From positions 2,480,001 through 2,544,000 of the forward strand of contig CM019066.1 of NCBI GenBank assembly GCA_009667805.1: a DNA stretch of 64,000 bases, in the 5' to 3' direction. Below are positions 43,733 to 56,028 of the stretch, piece by piece. Position 1 is the first letter of the stretch; every line of letters begins with the position of its first letter. The stretch comes from Leptobrachium leishanense (Eukaryota; Chordata; Amphibia; Anura; Megophryidae). Made by a program: the position numbers and the translations under genes. The notes beneath the pieces were generated by a model. The model did no database searches, was not told where the DNA came from, and saw only the letters and a list, made by a program, of their open reading frames with translations.

Positions 43733-44276
43733 ATGTCTGGTGTGAATCGCTCTCTTAAGGTCATGCCACAGCAATTCAATCGGGTTGAGGTCAGGACTCT
43801 GACTGGGCCACTCCAGAAGGCATACTTTGTTTTGTTGAAGCCATTCTTTTGTTGAATTACTTGTATGCTTTGGGTCATTGTCCTGTTGCATCACCCATCC
43901 TCTGCGGAGCTTCAGTTGGCGGACAGATGATCTTATGTTTTCCTGCAAAATGTCTTGCTAAACTCTGGAATTCAGTTTTTCATCAAGAACAACAATCCGT
44001 CCAGGCCCTGAGACAGCAAAGCAGCCCCAAACCTTGATGCTCTCTCCGCCATGTTTTACAGTAGGGATGAGGTTTTGATGTTGGTGTGCTGTGCCTTTTT
44101 TTCTCCACACATAGTGTGTGTGTTTTTTTCCAACAACTCAATTTCGGTTTCATCTGTCCACAGAATATTTTGCCAGTAGTGCTGTGGAACATCCAGGTGC
44201 TCTTTTGCAAACTTCAAACGTGCTGCAATATTCTTTTTGGACAGCAATGACTTCCTCCGTGGTGTCCTCCCAAGTA

Positions 44277-44620
44277 TTATTATTATTCTTTATTTATAAA
44301 GCGTCAGCATATTCCGCAGCGCTGTACAATAGACACAGTATAGACAGGGTTACAATACAATACATTGAACAACATTTGACAAACATTACAGGAGGAGATG
44401 AGGGCCCTATTCCCGTAGGAACTCACAATCTAGGAGGGTTGGGGTTGGAAACAGGAGGAGAGGACTGTAAGGTGAGAGTGATTGATGGTTGCGTCAGTGA
44501 GTTGGGTGGTAGGCTTCCCTAAATAGGAACGTTTTAAGGGAGCGTTTGAAGGAAGAGAAGTTAGGGGAAAGTCTGACAGTACGAGGGAGAGTGTTCCAGA
44601 GAGTGGGGGCTTCGCATGAG
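44277..44620 (-). mobile_element. L2 LINE 3' fragment in Tc1
   Basis: The 3' tail with TATTCCGCAGCGCTGTACAA and a TTA run is flanked by AAGTA on both sides (44272-44276, 44621-44625). It covers the last ~340 bp of the family at 29002-30985. Confidence 0.85.
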
Positions 44621-44714
44621 AAGTACTCCATTCTTGTTTAATGGTTTCCTTTATTGTAGATGTGTCAACAAAAATGTTAGCATGTGCCAGAGATTTCTGT
44701 AAGTCTTTAGCTGA

Positions 44715-45051
<337 letters not shown>

Positions 45052-45724
45052 TAATATCACACTGATTGGACTCAAGGTTGGCTCACTCCTGGCTCCAATT
45101 AGCTCTTGGAGAAGTCATTAGGATAGGGGTTCACATACTTTTTCCACCCTGCACTGTGAATGTTTACATGTTCTGTTCAATAAACACATGAAAACATATA
45201 ATGTTTGTGTTGTATTATTTTAAGCAGACTGTGCTTTTCAAATTGTTGTGACTTAGATGAAGATCAGAGCACATTTTATAACCAATTCATGCAAAACTCC
45301 GCGTAATCCCAAAGGGTTCACATACTTTTTCTTGCCACTGTTTATATATATATATATATAAACAGATAAAAATATATAGATCGCCCATTGTATGAGTCCA
45401 CTTAAAACAAAAAAGTCCACATAATGAACGTCCACATCAAAGTTGTTGTAAAAAATCGGGAACAACATGCCAGTCCATAATATAGTCCCATATACCTGGA
45501 GCACCCAAATAGCCCCAGACAAGAAGCAATTGGGAATACCTAAAAGGTCAATAGCTGTCCAATCACATATATAAACCGGTAACTCGAATGGTGTGGCAAA
45601 AACCACCTAATTATAGGGCATAAGCAAACCAATAATATATAAAGGACAAGACAAAAAGATAATAAATATATGAGAAGAAATGTGGGCAAGACCAGAAAAA
45701 ACGAGGGAAGAGGAGACTTCTAAA

Positions 45725-46045
45725 AAGGAGTGGAGATCTATATCCACATTCAAGCCTGGTGGCTTCAGCGTTTCCAAACAAAAAATCCATTTTGTTTCTG
45801 CTTGGGAGAGTGCCTTCTCGGCATCACCGCCCCACCAGATCACCGACACCTTTTCAATCCCTAACCATAAACCAGTGTAAAAGCTAAAAAGATGACATTG
45901 CGGTGTCTAGGGACACCGTGTTTATCACTTTGCCAATATTATAAAAATGTTCACAGATCCTTTTTGTTAGTTTTCTCTTAGTCTTGCCCACGTATTGAGC
46001 TCCACACCCGCATTGCAACAGATAAATCACTGGCTTTCCTATACA
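45725..46045 (-). pseudogene. Penelope-like GIY-YIG endonuclease remnant
   Basis: On the minus strand GKPVIYLLQCGCGAQYVGKT, then KRKLTKRICEHF, shows the GIY-YIG nuclease signature (VIYLL...QYVGKT, then Arg). A frameshift follows near 45890. The same family then continues with GIEKVSVIWWGGDAEKALSQ, ETKWIFCLETLKPPGLN, which closely resembles the end of Penelope-like polyproteins. The reverse transcriptase part is absent. Frame breaks make it inactive. Confidence 0.8.
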
Positions 46046-46094
46046 CCAGGAGGTCCCACAGTTGGATCAGGACTCCATTAATACACGGTTTTAT

Positions 46095-48105
46095 TATTGG
46101 GAGATATTGAGCGATCTTCCCTAGCCCTAGCTAGGCCATGTTTTACTTGGCGGCTACATGTCCCTCTTGCTTTTGGAAAGTGCGCCGTGTAATCCTTTGG
46201 GATCGAATAGTGTTCATCTGATTGATTTCCATAGGAAGGGTACGAATCCTGAGTCAGCACTCTACATGTACATCCCTATGCTATAGTAAACCATGGCCAG
46301 GGTAAGGGCACATATACACAATGAGCTGCCACACTTGTTTTGAAGGGGCAATAAAGTTTCTAGTGGTTGACATACCTGACCTCCTTCAAGACCACGTTCT
46401 ACCGGCACAAAAAAACGTACTTATTCTGTGTGATCGCTTTGCATGAACACGTTAGAAAGTGTTACTGTGGCGTGACGTTTCGTTGTGTATTCATTCTGAT
46501 ATTCCAGTCCAATTCGATGTGATTCAGAAATAAAAGTAAAGCAAGGTACTGCATGCCCTTGTTTGATGAATTGATACGGATCGTTCTCGGGCGGCGATTG
46601 CCATCCTAGATGACACAGAAGGGGGAACTTGGCTCTGATTCTTGCGCAACCTGAGCATCACAGGAGACAAGCTTCTCATACATCTGCAGCAGCAGTCACC
46701 GTCGGTCCTGCTCGAAGGCGTGTACTGTAACCTTCAAGAAGATGACGCCAAGGGAGGCTTTCTGCTAGGTTGGACAGAATAACCAGCTGCCAAATGGTTC
46801 TGTTACGGTCGTCCACCCAATGGATATCTGGAAGCACTTTTGACTGAGCTCGAAGCATTCTTTATTTTCTTTTTTCATGTCTTTGAATTTTTTTGTTTTC
46901 CATTGCAGGCTATTAAATCTGTGCATATCAAATCAGTGTTGTCTGAAAAAGCATTTTTCAGACTATTTTTGGCCATGGACCCCCCCCCCCCCCCGAGTTT
47001 CTATCCGTCCTGGCCTGGGGCACATGGCGTATTTGTAATATGGCCTCCCATTCTTTCACCCAAATATGTGCAGGCCCGCTTGCATGTAAAACCCAATATA
47101 AAGAGGCAATGGTTTGTATCTACATCTCTGCAGATGTTTTGGAGCTACATGTCCCGTAAAGAGGTGGTGGTTCATTTCTATATCTCTGCAGAGGCATCGG
47201 AGCTACGTGTCCCGTAGAGTGTGAGCCAGGCTTAACACTGACTGGACAACATGGGCCGTGTAATTCTGAATCGCCCGTGGTACTGAGGATGTCCATATGT
47301 GATCGAGACAGACATACTATGCCAGTTAACGTATTCTAATGGATTTATCACCTGTTTTCATGATCCTGGGGATGAGGCTACCCATGGTGACCCTTTACCT
47401 GTCTTATCAATACTCCTAAGTTATGTGGTAGGACCAACGTTTTTTTTATTTATTTTTTTGCATTTTCAGACGTAGGGATGTAGCCGGGGAGCTTGAGCGC
47501 TGCAAGGAGATTTAAAAACGTCACCACAATCCTCATTGTTCACATTTTCGAGACCACCAACACTTGCAATATGTGAACATTCGTGGTGTCCAAATACAAA
47601 CCTTAGATGTTGCCAGCTCTTTATAAACCAATTGGTCTTAAACGCGTACGTAGGTAAAGGGGTTAAAACATGCACATGTGTCACGATCAATGCCTTAAAG
47701 CCCCATCTTTTTGTTTTGTCTGGGACCTTGTGGCATGCATCAACTCCTTCGCAGTTAAGCTGCCATATTGTCACCCTTGCCATTGATTGGTGTTGCTGGC
47801 TACCACCTGTCAAATAAGATTTTGGCAAGGGGTGGCATTCCAAAGTATCCATCATGTTTCCATTGCTTCTGTTTCAATCGCAGTCTCGAGTGCTTCTAGA
47901 CAGACATCCAGTGGTCGCAGTGCCCTCCATATAGGGGCCTTCCGGCCTTTTCTTTCTTTGCGGAGCGTTCTTTGTGCTTTGCTATAGTGTTACTAGATGC
48001 CGCATCCCGCATTAAAACAGTGTTTGAGTTTGAAAAGTAAAATGTGTTGTAAAAGGTTTTCATTGCATGGAGCTTGAACAAATAAAGTGAGTTATAACCT
48101 TAACG
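46095..48105 (+). other. kidins220: probable distal kidins220 3' UTR
   Basis: After the second duplication copy the sequence is mostly non-repetitive and has no supported coding region. It ends near an AATAAA with a GU/U-rich downstream region. I infer it is the 3' UTR separated from its proximal part by the insertion. Within it, 47100-47215 holds two diverged copies of a ~65-bp unit (ATCTCTGCAGATGTTTTGGA), and there is a C-run at 46981-46993. Confidence 0.5.
48081..48086 (+). promoter_or_regulatory. kidins220: candidate kidins220 poly(A) signal
   Basis: AATAAA is followed about 20-35 bases later by GTGTGTTGTGCTTTTTTTAT, a good downstream element. It is the best-supported cleavage site after the last coding exon. 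Confidence 0.55.
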
Positions 48106-48204
48106 TGTGTTGTGCTTTTTTTATTAATCAGGACCGATAATAAGCTGTCTGTAATAATAATACAGGTGACTGTCACAGTGCGAGACACTATTTACAGTAT
48201 CCTG

Positions 48205-48492
48205 GCTAAACTGAACCCAGGCGGCTCACCCTTGGCCATCTACATGTTTTGGAACTACAGCTCCCATGATACTCAGACACTCATTAGTTTGAGTCCTGTA
48301 ATGTACGTCCAAAACATCTGAAGGACCAAGGTTGAGCTCCCATGATATTCTAACCCAGTGATGGCGAACTTTGGCAACCCAGATGTTTCTGGAAATACAT
48401 GTTCCACGATGCATAGCCAGTCACAACTTCATGGGAAATGTAGTTACAAAACATCTGGGGTGCCAAGGTTCGTCCTCACTATTCTAACCCAC
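48205..48492. mobile_element. two adjacent palindromic MITEs, CTACATCTCCCATGAT family
   Basis: 48205-48345 pairs CCATCTACATGTTTTGG with CCAAAACATCTGAAGG. 48346-48492 pairs CCCAGTGATGGCGAACTTTG with CAAGGTTCGTCCTCACTATT. Both carry the CTCCCATGAT-type centre arms. Confidence 0.55.
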
Positions 48493-48791
48493 ATCTCCAC
48501 AGCTGGTACATCGTGGGGGAAAAACGTCATACATCATAAATATACTCCCCGTGTAAGAGTCTTACTAGGGATGTGCACGGCTGAATAATTTGTTTTAGTT
48601 TCATTTCATTTTAAATTAATTTTGTTTTCGGAATTTTGGAACTAATTTAGTTTCGTGTTTCGTTTTGGATCGAATCAAAATTTTGTATCGATTCGATAAT
48701 TGATTTCAATTTGGTATTTGATATCAATCTGAATTTTGGATCGCTAAATAAAACCCCAATTAATCAAATTTAGCTGCTAAAAGACAATTGA

Positions 48792-49222
48792 GGCTGCTGT
48801 CAGACGAGCGTAGTGTTAACGTCCGTGATTGCGCCTAAAAGTACGTCCGTGATAGCATGACAGGAAGCCCATCGGAGCCCGTTACACGAAGTACGTCCAC
48901 ACTGAACTGCGGACGCACAACGGCCGCGACCCACGGACGCAAGGCAGGCAAGAACGTACAACCCCTAGAACGGCCGCATAAAGTGCGCTGCGTCCGCAAC
49001 GTCTGCATAGCTTTGTGTGTGAGTGATGGAACGTGGTCAGACGGACTGCATTTATACGTCCAGCATTTTTCACGGACAAAATGGTTTTGCTTTTTATTGT
49101 ATTTTCTCTCCTACATCCGTCAAAATATACATCAGTGATAAACGGACTGTGTGGCCACTACTGCGTCTTCCGTACTGACCGTACGTACAGTCCGTAGAAA
49201 TCACGCTTGTCTGACCCTAGCC
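48792..49222. mobile_element. CpG-rich MITE, Harbinger-like (copy 3)
   Basis: GGCTGCTGTCAGACGAGCG at the left and TTGTCTGACCCTAGCC at the right, with TTA on the right flank. The interior is more diverged than the other copies. Confidence 0.6.
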
Positions 49223-50029
49223 TTAGTGTTAAATATTAAGCCGTCTCACAGATTTAGTATTTGAGTCAATTTAACAGGGACAGGTGCTTGTGAAACTAAA
49301 TTAATTTGTTTCATAAAGTTTATATTAGAAATAGTAGGAAAGCGTAGTGGTGCTGATGGAAATAAAGTTTGTGAGTGGTGGAATTGTGGACAAAAATTAC
49401 ACTTGCTGCAGTGCCTCTAGGGAACGTGTCTGACACCCAAACAGATACAAGAATTACACAATACAAAAAAGGCCCTTAGGCACAGCTCAGAATTATATAA
49501 AAAAACAACCAACATGGAAGTTGGAACATTTATAAAGATAAGGAGAATTATTTTATTTTTTTTCCTTAAATGTATTCAAAAGGAAAAAGACATTTTGTGT
49601 GTATCGTCAAATGGAGCAGCATATGCAAGGCCGGTGCTAAACTATTTTGCGCCTTAGGCAAGACCAGCTACTTGCACCCCCCCCCCCAAAAAAAACAAAA
49701 ACCGACACAACTTGAAACTGCTAAATTTCATGCGTATATATATATTGCCCAGGCCTGCCAGCTCACATCATGCTGCGTATATATATTGCCCAGGGCCTGA
49801 GTGCCAGCTCACATCATGCTGCGTATATATATTGCCCATATTGCCAATTTGAAATTGCGCCCCCCCACATACCTGCTGCTCGAATCGTGTTGTCGTCGAC
49901 TTGTTGTTAGTCGAAACTTGAAGATGTCAGAGACCGTCGACCCAGTCAGTGACAGGCAGCAGGACTCCAGGAGCCGAGGAGACAGCAGCTTCCTATGTCT
50001 CACTCCGACGCAACTCTCCGCCTCGACTA
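49223..50029. other. repeat-derived sequence, unassigned
   Basis: Within the hAT-like element. 49733-49840 holds three tandem copies of a ~45-bp unit with CGTATATATATTGCCCAGG and GCCAGCTCACATCATGCTG. Runs of C and A occur at 49677-49695. No gene is supported. Confidence 0.5.
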
Positions 50030-50085
50030 TTAGTATTCTTATTATTCTTTATTTATAAAGCGCCAGCATATTCTGCAGCGCTGAC
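50030..50085 (-). mobile_element. L2 LINE 3' tail fragment
   Basis: TTATTCTTTATTTATAAAGC followed by GCCAGCATATTCTGCAGCGC matches the L2 3' end seen at 29002. Confidence 0.75.
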
Positions 50086-50251
50086 TAGTCTCCACCTCTT
50101 CCAGCGGCGCCTGACGTGGGGGCGCGCATGCTGCCGCCAGCCCCAACACGTGCAGGCAGCGGCGGCGCCGTGTCAGCCACTGACGTGTTGCGGAGCCTGG
50201 GTGCGTCACGTGTCAGTCGCGCGGCCTGCGAGTAGATTGCAGCGGCCCCCG

Positions 50252-50740
50252 TGAGGTCTCACCAGTGCTCTGTACAGTGGTATGAGCACTTCCCTTTTCC
50301 TACTGCTAATACCTCTCCCTACACAACCAAGCATTCTGCCAGCATTTCCTGCTGCTCTATTACATTGACTACTTACCCTTAGATCCTCTGAAATAATAAC
50401 CCCTAAATCCCTTTCCTCAGATGTTGAGGTTAGGACTGTATCAAATATTCTATATTCAGCCCTTGGGTTTTACGTCCCAGGTGCATTATCTTGCACTTAT
50501 CCACATTAAAACTCAATTGTGGGAGCTGTGGCAATTTTTTTAGTTTACCTAAATCATTTGTCATTTGGCTGATCCCTCCAGGAACGTCAACCCTGTTGCA
50601 AATCTTTGTGTCATCAGCAAAAAGACATACTTTACCATTAATACCTTCTGCAATATCACTAATAAAAATATTAAAGAGAATGGGTCCAAGTACTGACCCT
50701 TGAGGTACCCCACTGGTAACAAGACCTTGCGCCGAATAAG
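50252..50740 (-). mobile_element. CR1 LINE internal fragment
   Basis: On the minus strand it encodes [20 protein letters not shown], then [12 protein letters not shown] and SFNVDKCKIMHLGR, matching the CR1 at 9343-11654. The 3' end of the LINE is missing here. It is truncated on both sides. Confidence 0.88.
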
Positions 50741-50978
50741 AAAGGGACACAATGGTGCAGTATTCGGCGGTACTTGGCCCTGCCTATCCCCTGTGGGGTA
50801 CTAACAGTGCTCAGAGCCTCTTCACTCGGCTCTGAGGGTGAATCGCTCTTGAGGTCGTTTAAGGTGGCCTCTGCACCCCTTTTGACTACGGATAGTACCC
50901 GGAATCAAAGAAACCCTGGACTGGCACTTTAAAATGTCAACATTTTATTTAAGTATAAAAACTTGTAACAAATTAAAA

Positions 50979-51653
50979 CATAGAAACATAGAAAAATGTC
51001 GGCAGATAAGAACCTTTCGGCCCATCTAGTCTGCCCAATTACATGGATACTTTACCTGGATTTATCTTTTGTTTAGGATAGCCTTATGCCTATCCCATGC
51101 CTGCTTAAATTCAATCACTGTTTTGGCCTCTACCACTTCAACTGGAAGACTGTTCCATGTATCCACCACCCTCTCAGTAAAATAATGCTTCCTGATGTAC
51201 TTTTAAACCTTTGCCCCTCTAATCTAAGACTATGTCCTCTTGTTTTGCTACTTTGTTTCCGTTTACATATACTCCCTTCCTCTAACTTGTGGATTCCCTT
51301 TACGTATTTAAATGTTTCTATCATATCTCCTGTCTCGTCTTTTTCCAAGCTGTACATGTTAAGATCATTAAGCCTTTCCTGGTAACTTTTCTCCTTCAAG
51401 CCGTACACCATTTTAGTAGCCCTTCTCTGAACTCTCTCCAAGATGTCTATATCCTTCTGGAGATACGGTCTCCAGTACTGCACACAGTACTCCAAGTGAG
51501 GTCTCACCAGTGCTCTGTACAGTGGCATGAGCACTTCCCTTTTCCTACTGCTAATACCTCTCCCTACACAACCAAGCATTCTGCCAGCATTTCCTGCTGC
51601 TCTATTACATTGACTACTTACCCTTAGATCCTCTGAAATAATAATAATAATGC
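50979..51653 (-). mobile_element. CR1 LINE 3' end, with target duplication
   Basis: Bounded by AAATTAAAA (50970-50978 and 51654-51662). On the minus strand it encodes the reverse transcriptase C-terminus from EDLRVSSQCNRAAGNAGRML and ends in the CR1 tail TTTCTATGTTTTA. Small deletions break the frame near 51190 and 51340. Confidence 0.9.
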
Positions 51654-51667
51654 AAATTAAAATGGTC

Positions 51668-51708
51668 CTGAGACGCGTTTCGCCACGTAACCTGGCTTCA
51701 TCAGTCAG
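51668..51708 (-). ncRNA. hammerhead ribozyme-like motif
   Basis: On the minus strand: CUGA, CUGAUGA, an extra A, GCCA-GGUUACG-UGGC, GAAAC, GCGUC, UCAG. The core CUGAUGA...GAAA is canonical. Stem II has 4 Watson-Crick pairs and stem I 4 pairs (CUGA/UCAG). GUC is at the expected cleavage site. One A more than the textbook core lies before stem II. Confidence 0.6.
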
Positions 51709-52023
51709 TTTTGTATTGTGTTTCATAAAGTTGTTTGCTGACTTATTACTTTTATGTATTTTGTTTTAAGATCAATTCGATATTTGATATATCCATTCGA
51801 TATATATCGATTGTGATAAGTGTATATCGATTCGAATTCCGGAACACAAAAAAAATTATATTTTTTTCTTTTATTTTGATGACACAGTGTATAACGAATT
51901 AAATTCTTTAGATACCATTTCGTTTCGAATTCGGATCCTATCGATTCGTTATTTCGGCGTACTTCCGAAATACGAATTAATGAATTTCTTTCCGAATTTT
52001 TCCGAAACGAATGCACATCTCTA

Positions 52024-52479
52024 ATTCTACTGTTACTGTGAATGTCCACCCTTTTCTAGTAGCTGCAGAAAGCTCTGCCTGGACCAGGAAATGGCTCAAC
52101 GCTCAGGAGCCACCTGTTTTGGTTTATCCATTGAGGCATGAAGTAACCTTAAAGGCCATTGGCATGGGTAAGTTCCATCCAGTGGCAATTCTGGACGGTA
52201 AACCTGATAAATTTAACGGTTGTTTAAGCTGATGGCAGTCACGTTGATATCCGGCTGTGGCCCTGAAAGTCAGTTTAGGGCTATCAGGAAACAAAGGTTA
52301 GAATGTGACTTCCAACCTGAAGCACTGTCAATCAGAAAGCCAGGAAATGAACTTACTGGCCTATTCCAAGAGCCCAATCCATGCTTCATGTAATGATTCT
52401 AGCGTTGTTATGGAACTGGATTTCTATAATAGAGCATTGACTGCTGTGACAAGCCAAACCTGTGCGTTTTTTCTCTAGT
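52024..52479. other. intergenic, no gene recognised
   Basis: Nothing recognised on either strand. Confidence 0.35.
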
Positions 52480-52785
52480 GCAGTGATGTTGCCTTGGCAC
52501 CCCAAAATGTTTCTGAACTACATGTCCCATAATGCTCAGGCCAGCCTTAAGTGTGACTCAGCATCATGGGACATTAGTTCCAAAGCCTCTGGGGTGCCAA
52601 GATTCCCCATCACTGGCCTCTTTAGAGTCTCTTTAAGGAGGGATCCCAAAGAAACAAACTTGCTGCCTTCCCTTATGTAATCTGACAGGGATCCCCCCGG
52701 TGTTTTAAAACTACATTTCCCTTAATGCTCAGACTCTCTTTGGGGACGGGGTGATTAAGGATCATGGGATATGTAGTTCCAAACC
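52480..52785. mobile_element. two palindromic MITEs, CTACATCTCCCATGAT family
   Basis: 52480-52618 pairs GTGATGTTGCCTTGGCACCC with GGGGTGCCAAGATTCCCCAT. 52682-52785 pairs AAACTACATTTCCCTTAATG with GATCATGGGATATGTAGTTC. Confidence 0.55.
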
Positions 52786-52930
52786 AACAGTATAAATATA
52801 GTAAATATTTACTAAACTTTAGCGTGCATAGATAGATCTGCAGCACTTAGAAATATTGGGGGGGGGACCTTCGACCAATAGGTTCTGGATTTATATTTTG
52901 AAGCTTGCATCAATAAATCTAAACGACACA

Positions 52931-53620
52931 GGCCCCTATTACATTCTTCTTGCAAATGCGCTTGCGCAGCACAATTTTTTTTGCGCATGCAAAAAACTTT
53001 ATCGCGCGCAAATTAACGAGGTATTCCGATCCGAGCGCATTTTTTCTTCCTTCAAGAAGAAATCCAACGCACATAGCCGTTCGCAAATGAACGTTGCGTG
53101 CAGGAATCCGTGGGCAGACTGTTTTGTCACGGGAATCAGCCAACATCAATCACCCATTTCCAATAACATATTGCCAAACTAAAAAAAAGGAGAAAAAAAA
53201 TTAACAATGACACAATTTATAAATTTTATTGTTTGGGTATGTGTAGAATGTGTAACTGTACTGTGCTGTATTTTTTTTTTTTTTTTGTGCCGGTGTATTT
53301 TGTTTCGGCCAGGACGATCAAATTTACAGTTACCACCTGCTTTTCAAAGACGTTACGAAAATGCTCGCAAACTTTCGTTGCGCTAAGATTGTAATACCAT
53401 TCGCGTACCAGCGCACGAGCGCATTTGCGCTGTCAATGTTAAGTATAGGATGCGCGCACGGACTTGCGTTGGGTTCGCGCAGGGTCAAACGCACATCGTT
53501 TGCGCAAACGACGAAATACAACGTTTTGCGCAAATGGTTTTGTCCTCGCGCAAATGCGCATTTGCGTGCTCTCAAAATCAATGCGTGAGGAGTGCAACAG
53601 AGCGCACCATATGTTAAAAA
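52931..53620. mobile_element. CpG-rich element, relative of 27302-28036
   Basis: Shares the blocks ATCCGAGCGCATTTTTTC, TTTCGGCCAGGACGATCAAA and GCGCATTTGCGC-type words. The ends GGCCCCTATTACATTC and GCAACAGAGCGC are decayed relative to GGGCTCTATTA. Confidence 0.55.
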
Positions 53621-54776
53621 AATAATAATTCTAAACGACCTAGACATTTTACAGCGTTTCGCTGCTCGTGTTAAAAATTATTACGTTTTAGTATATTTCT
53701 GCTATGCTCCAAATCTGTGGCGCTCACGTCATTTTTTTTCCCTTCAGCATCTTTCTAAATGCATAATACACAAACCTTTATAAAGCACGGTAAAACCGGG
53801 CGTCATTCCGATAGTAAAGCTCTGGCGCTGCTCCTGCCTTACACGAAGATGCCCAATGTCTGGTCTAGAAAAAGAGCTGCTGTGTTTTGGAGCAGGCTTG
53901 CCCTTTGGGTGGGGCGAGCACGGTGTACGCCCTGGGGCCCCGCATCACTGCTGACCACCACCTTTCTACCTGGGGGAGGTGGGAAGATCAGGGAGGCCAT
54001 TGTGTGTATTTGTGTGTGAAAAAAGGTGGAGTATACAGAGGCGTGGCATTGAAAACGTGAGGGGCCCCAAGAATTTTTTTTACCCTGGGCTCCTCAAATC
54101 CTGGATGAGGCCCTGTTTTGGAGAATGCGCTGGAAGATTGAAAATGCTTATGAATCATGAAATGATAAAAATTAATCTCGAAGTTCTGGTATTTGTGGAT
54201 TGTTGCCTCGGTAAGCAGAGGCCGTCTCTGGTCTCCCCATCAAGCCCCACTACTCTCAGCCAGCTGTGCAGTATCCCACTTGCTTTGTGTCTCGGCGGAT
54301 CCTGAATAGAGCAGCAGATCACATATTCCAGGTCTCGTTCGTCTACTGATGAATGCGATGTGTCCTCTGTGGAGTAATTGGCGAATTTCTTTGTATCGAG
54401 CCACGCTGCACTTTCTGTGAGGATAACCGCGTGTGACATGAGGGATGGACTTCATTATTTCCAAAGCCGCTGCAGACTGTGATCACATTGTAGTTTTATT
54501 TATTAGCCCCTCAGGTCATTTCCCATTACACTGCCGGCTCTGCGCTCTCCCTCGCCTCTTAATTGTTTGATGTCTGATGTATTGCTTGCATTAAACTGGC
54601 TCCAACACAGTGCATGCTGCAGCATCCAGTCCAGCCCCGGTCACCGCAGTAATTAAATACGTGACCTTCATCCCGTTACACCAGATCGTGACATTTCATG
54701 AATGAAATAAAAAAGAAACCTGCATCTTAAATTATAGATATCAGCTCGGTGACCATTTATTTGTGAATATCTGCAT
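53621..54776. other. intergenic, no gene recognised
   Basis: Short open frames only. 53890-54110 has GGGGCCCCGCATC and ATGAGGCCCTGTTTT, reminiscent of repeat ends but undefined. Confidence 0.35.
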
Positions 54777-55833
54777 TATTATTCATTATATAGTGCCAGC
54801 ATATTCTGCAGCGCTGTACAATAGGCACAATATACACAGGGTTACAATACATTGAACAACATTTGACAAACCAGTACAGGAGGTGGAAACAGGACGAGAG
54901 GACTGCAAGGTGAGAGTTGTGGCCTGGTTGCGTCAGTGAGTCGGGTGGTAGGCTTCCCTAAATAGGAATGTCTTAAGGGAGCGTTTGAAGGAAGAGAAAC
55001 TATGGGAAAGTCTCACAGTACGAGGGAGAGTGTTCCAGAGGATGGGGCTGCGTGTGAGAAATCCTGCAGTCTATCATGGGAAGAGGTGATGCGGGGGGGG
55101 GAAGCTAGAAGCAGGTCACTGTTTGACTTTAGGGAGCGGACTGGGGTGTATTTGGTGATTAGTGAGGACAGGTAGTAGTGAGGAGGAGCTGAGTTATTGA
55201 GGGTTTTGTAGGTCAGGGTAAGGATTTTGGAATTTTAATTCTGCAATGGATGAGGAGCCAGTGAAGAGATTTGCAGAGGGGAGTAGCAGAGACAGAGCGA
55301 TGGATGAGCCTGGCAGAGGCGTTCAGAATGGATTGTAGGGGGGAGAAGAGGGAGGCCAGGCCAGCTAAAATATTAATACAATAGTCAAGTCAGGAGATTA
55401 CAAGGGTATGGATGAGTTGCTTTGTGGTGTCAGCGATAAGAAATGGCCGAATTCTGGAAATATTGTGTAGTTGGTAGTGGCAGGAGGAGGAAAGAGACTG
55501 AATGTGGGGGGTGAAGGAAAGAGCAAAGTCAAGTGTAACTCTGAGACAGCGAACCTGGTTTGATGGGGAGATAGTGATACCATTGACCATGACAGAGAAG
55601 TCAGGAGGTGGGGAGGCATGATTAGAGGGAGGAATTACTAGGAGCTCAGTCTTGGACATGTTAATCTTTAGGTGGTGAGAGGCCATCCAGGAGGAAATGC
55701 CAGATAAACGGTCACTGACTTTGGAAAGGACAGGGAGAGCGATCATGGGTAGAGAGGTAGATCTGAGTATCATTAGCATAGAGGTGGTAATTAAATCCAA
55801 AGCTGTTAATGATTTTGCCCAGGGAGGAGGTGT
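54777..55833 (-). mobile_element. L2 LINE 3' fragment with 10-bp target duplication
   Basis: Flanked by ATATCTGCAT (54767-54776, 55834-55843). On the minus strand it encodes [20 protein letters not shown] and [14 protein letters not shown], matching the L2 at 29002-30985. It continues in broken frames to the 3' tail with AGCGCTGCAGAATATGCTGG. A G-run at 55095-55102 and several indels show it is older than the 29-kb copy. Confidence 0.92.
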
Positions 55834-56028
55834 ATATCTGCATGCTATAATTAACCGTTAAAGGGTATTTCTAATGTTTTTAATGGTAAACCTTAATTCA
55901 GTCTGATAAAAGAAGCATTTTAGCAAATCAAACTGTATTTAGAACGTTCAAGGAGTTAATCCAGTTTATTCAGTATACTGCAGACTCCGCTTCCTGTTTG
56001 TCTTCATTGGTCACAGTAGGGCGGCATA

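Larger units (their letters stand above)
50741..51725 (-). mobile_element. Penelope-derived segment with hammerhead-like motif, split by CR1
   Basis: 50741-50969 and 51663-51725 flank a CR1 whose insertion duplicated AAATTAAAA. The right part contains ACGCGTTTCGCC and TTCATCAGTCAG, the hammerhead block. The left part (TGGACTGGCACTTTAAAATG) resembles Penelope pseudo-LTR sequence. Outer boundaries are uncertain. Confidence 0.55.
48566..52023. mobile_element. hAT-like element with many insertions
   Basis: The termini TAGGGATGTGCA and TGCACATCTCTA resemble those of 42231-43732, and subterminal regions are rich in TTCG/CGAA words. No exact target duplication is visible. Inside lie a Harbinger-like MITE, an L2 tail, two CR1 pieces and a Penelope-derived segment. 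Confidence 0.55.

Noticed and set aside
46903..46960. A further kidins220 exon after TTTTGTTTTCCATTGCAG at 46907
   Set aside because: The sequence resembles a splice acceptor, but the gene has already ended with its conserved C-terminus ESIL and stop at 40231, and the following sequence encodes nothing recognisable.
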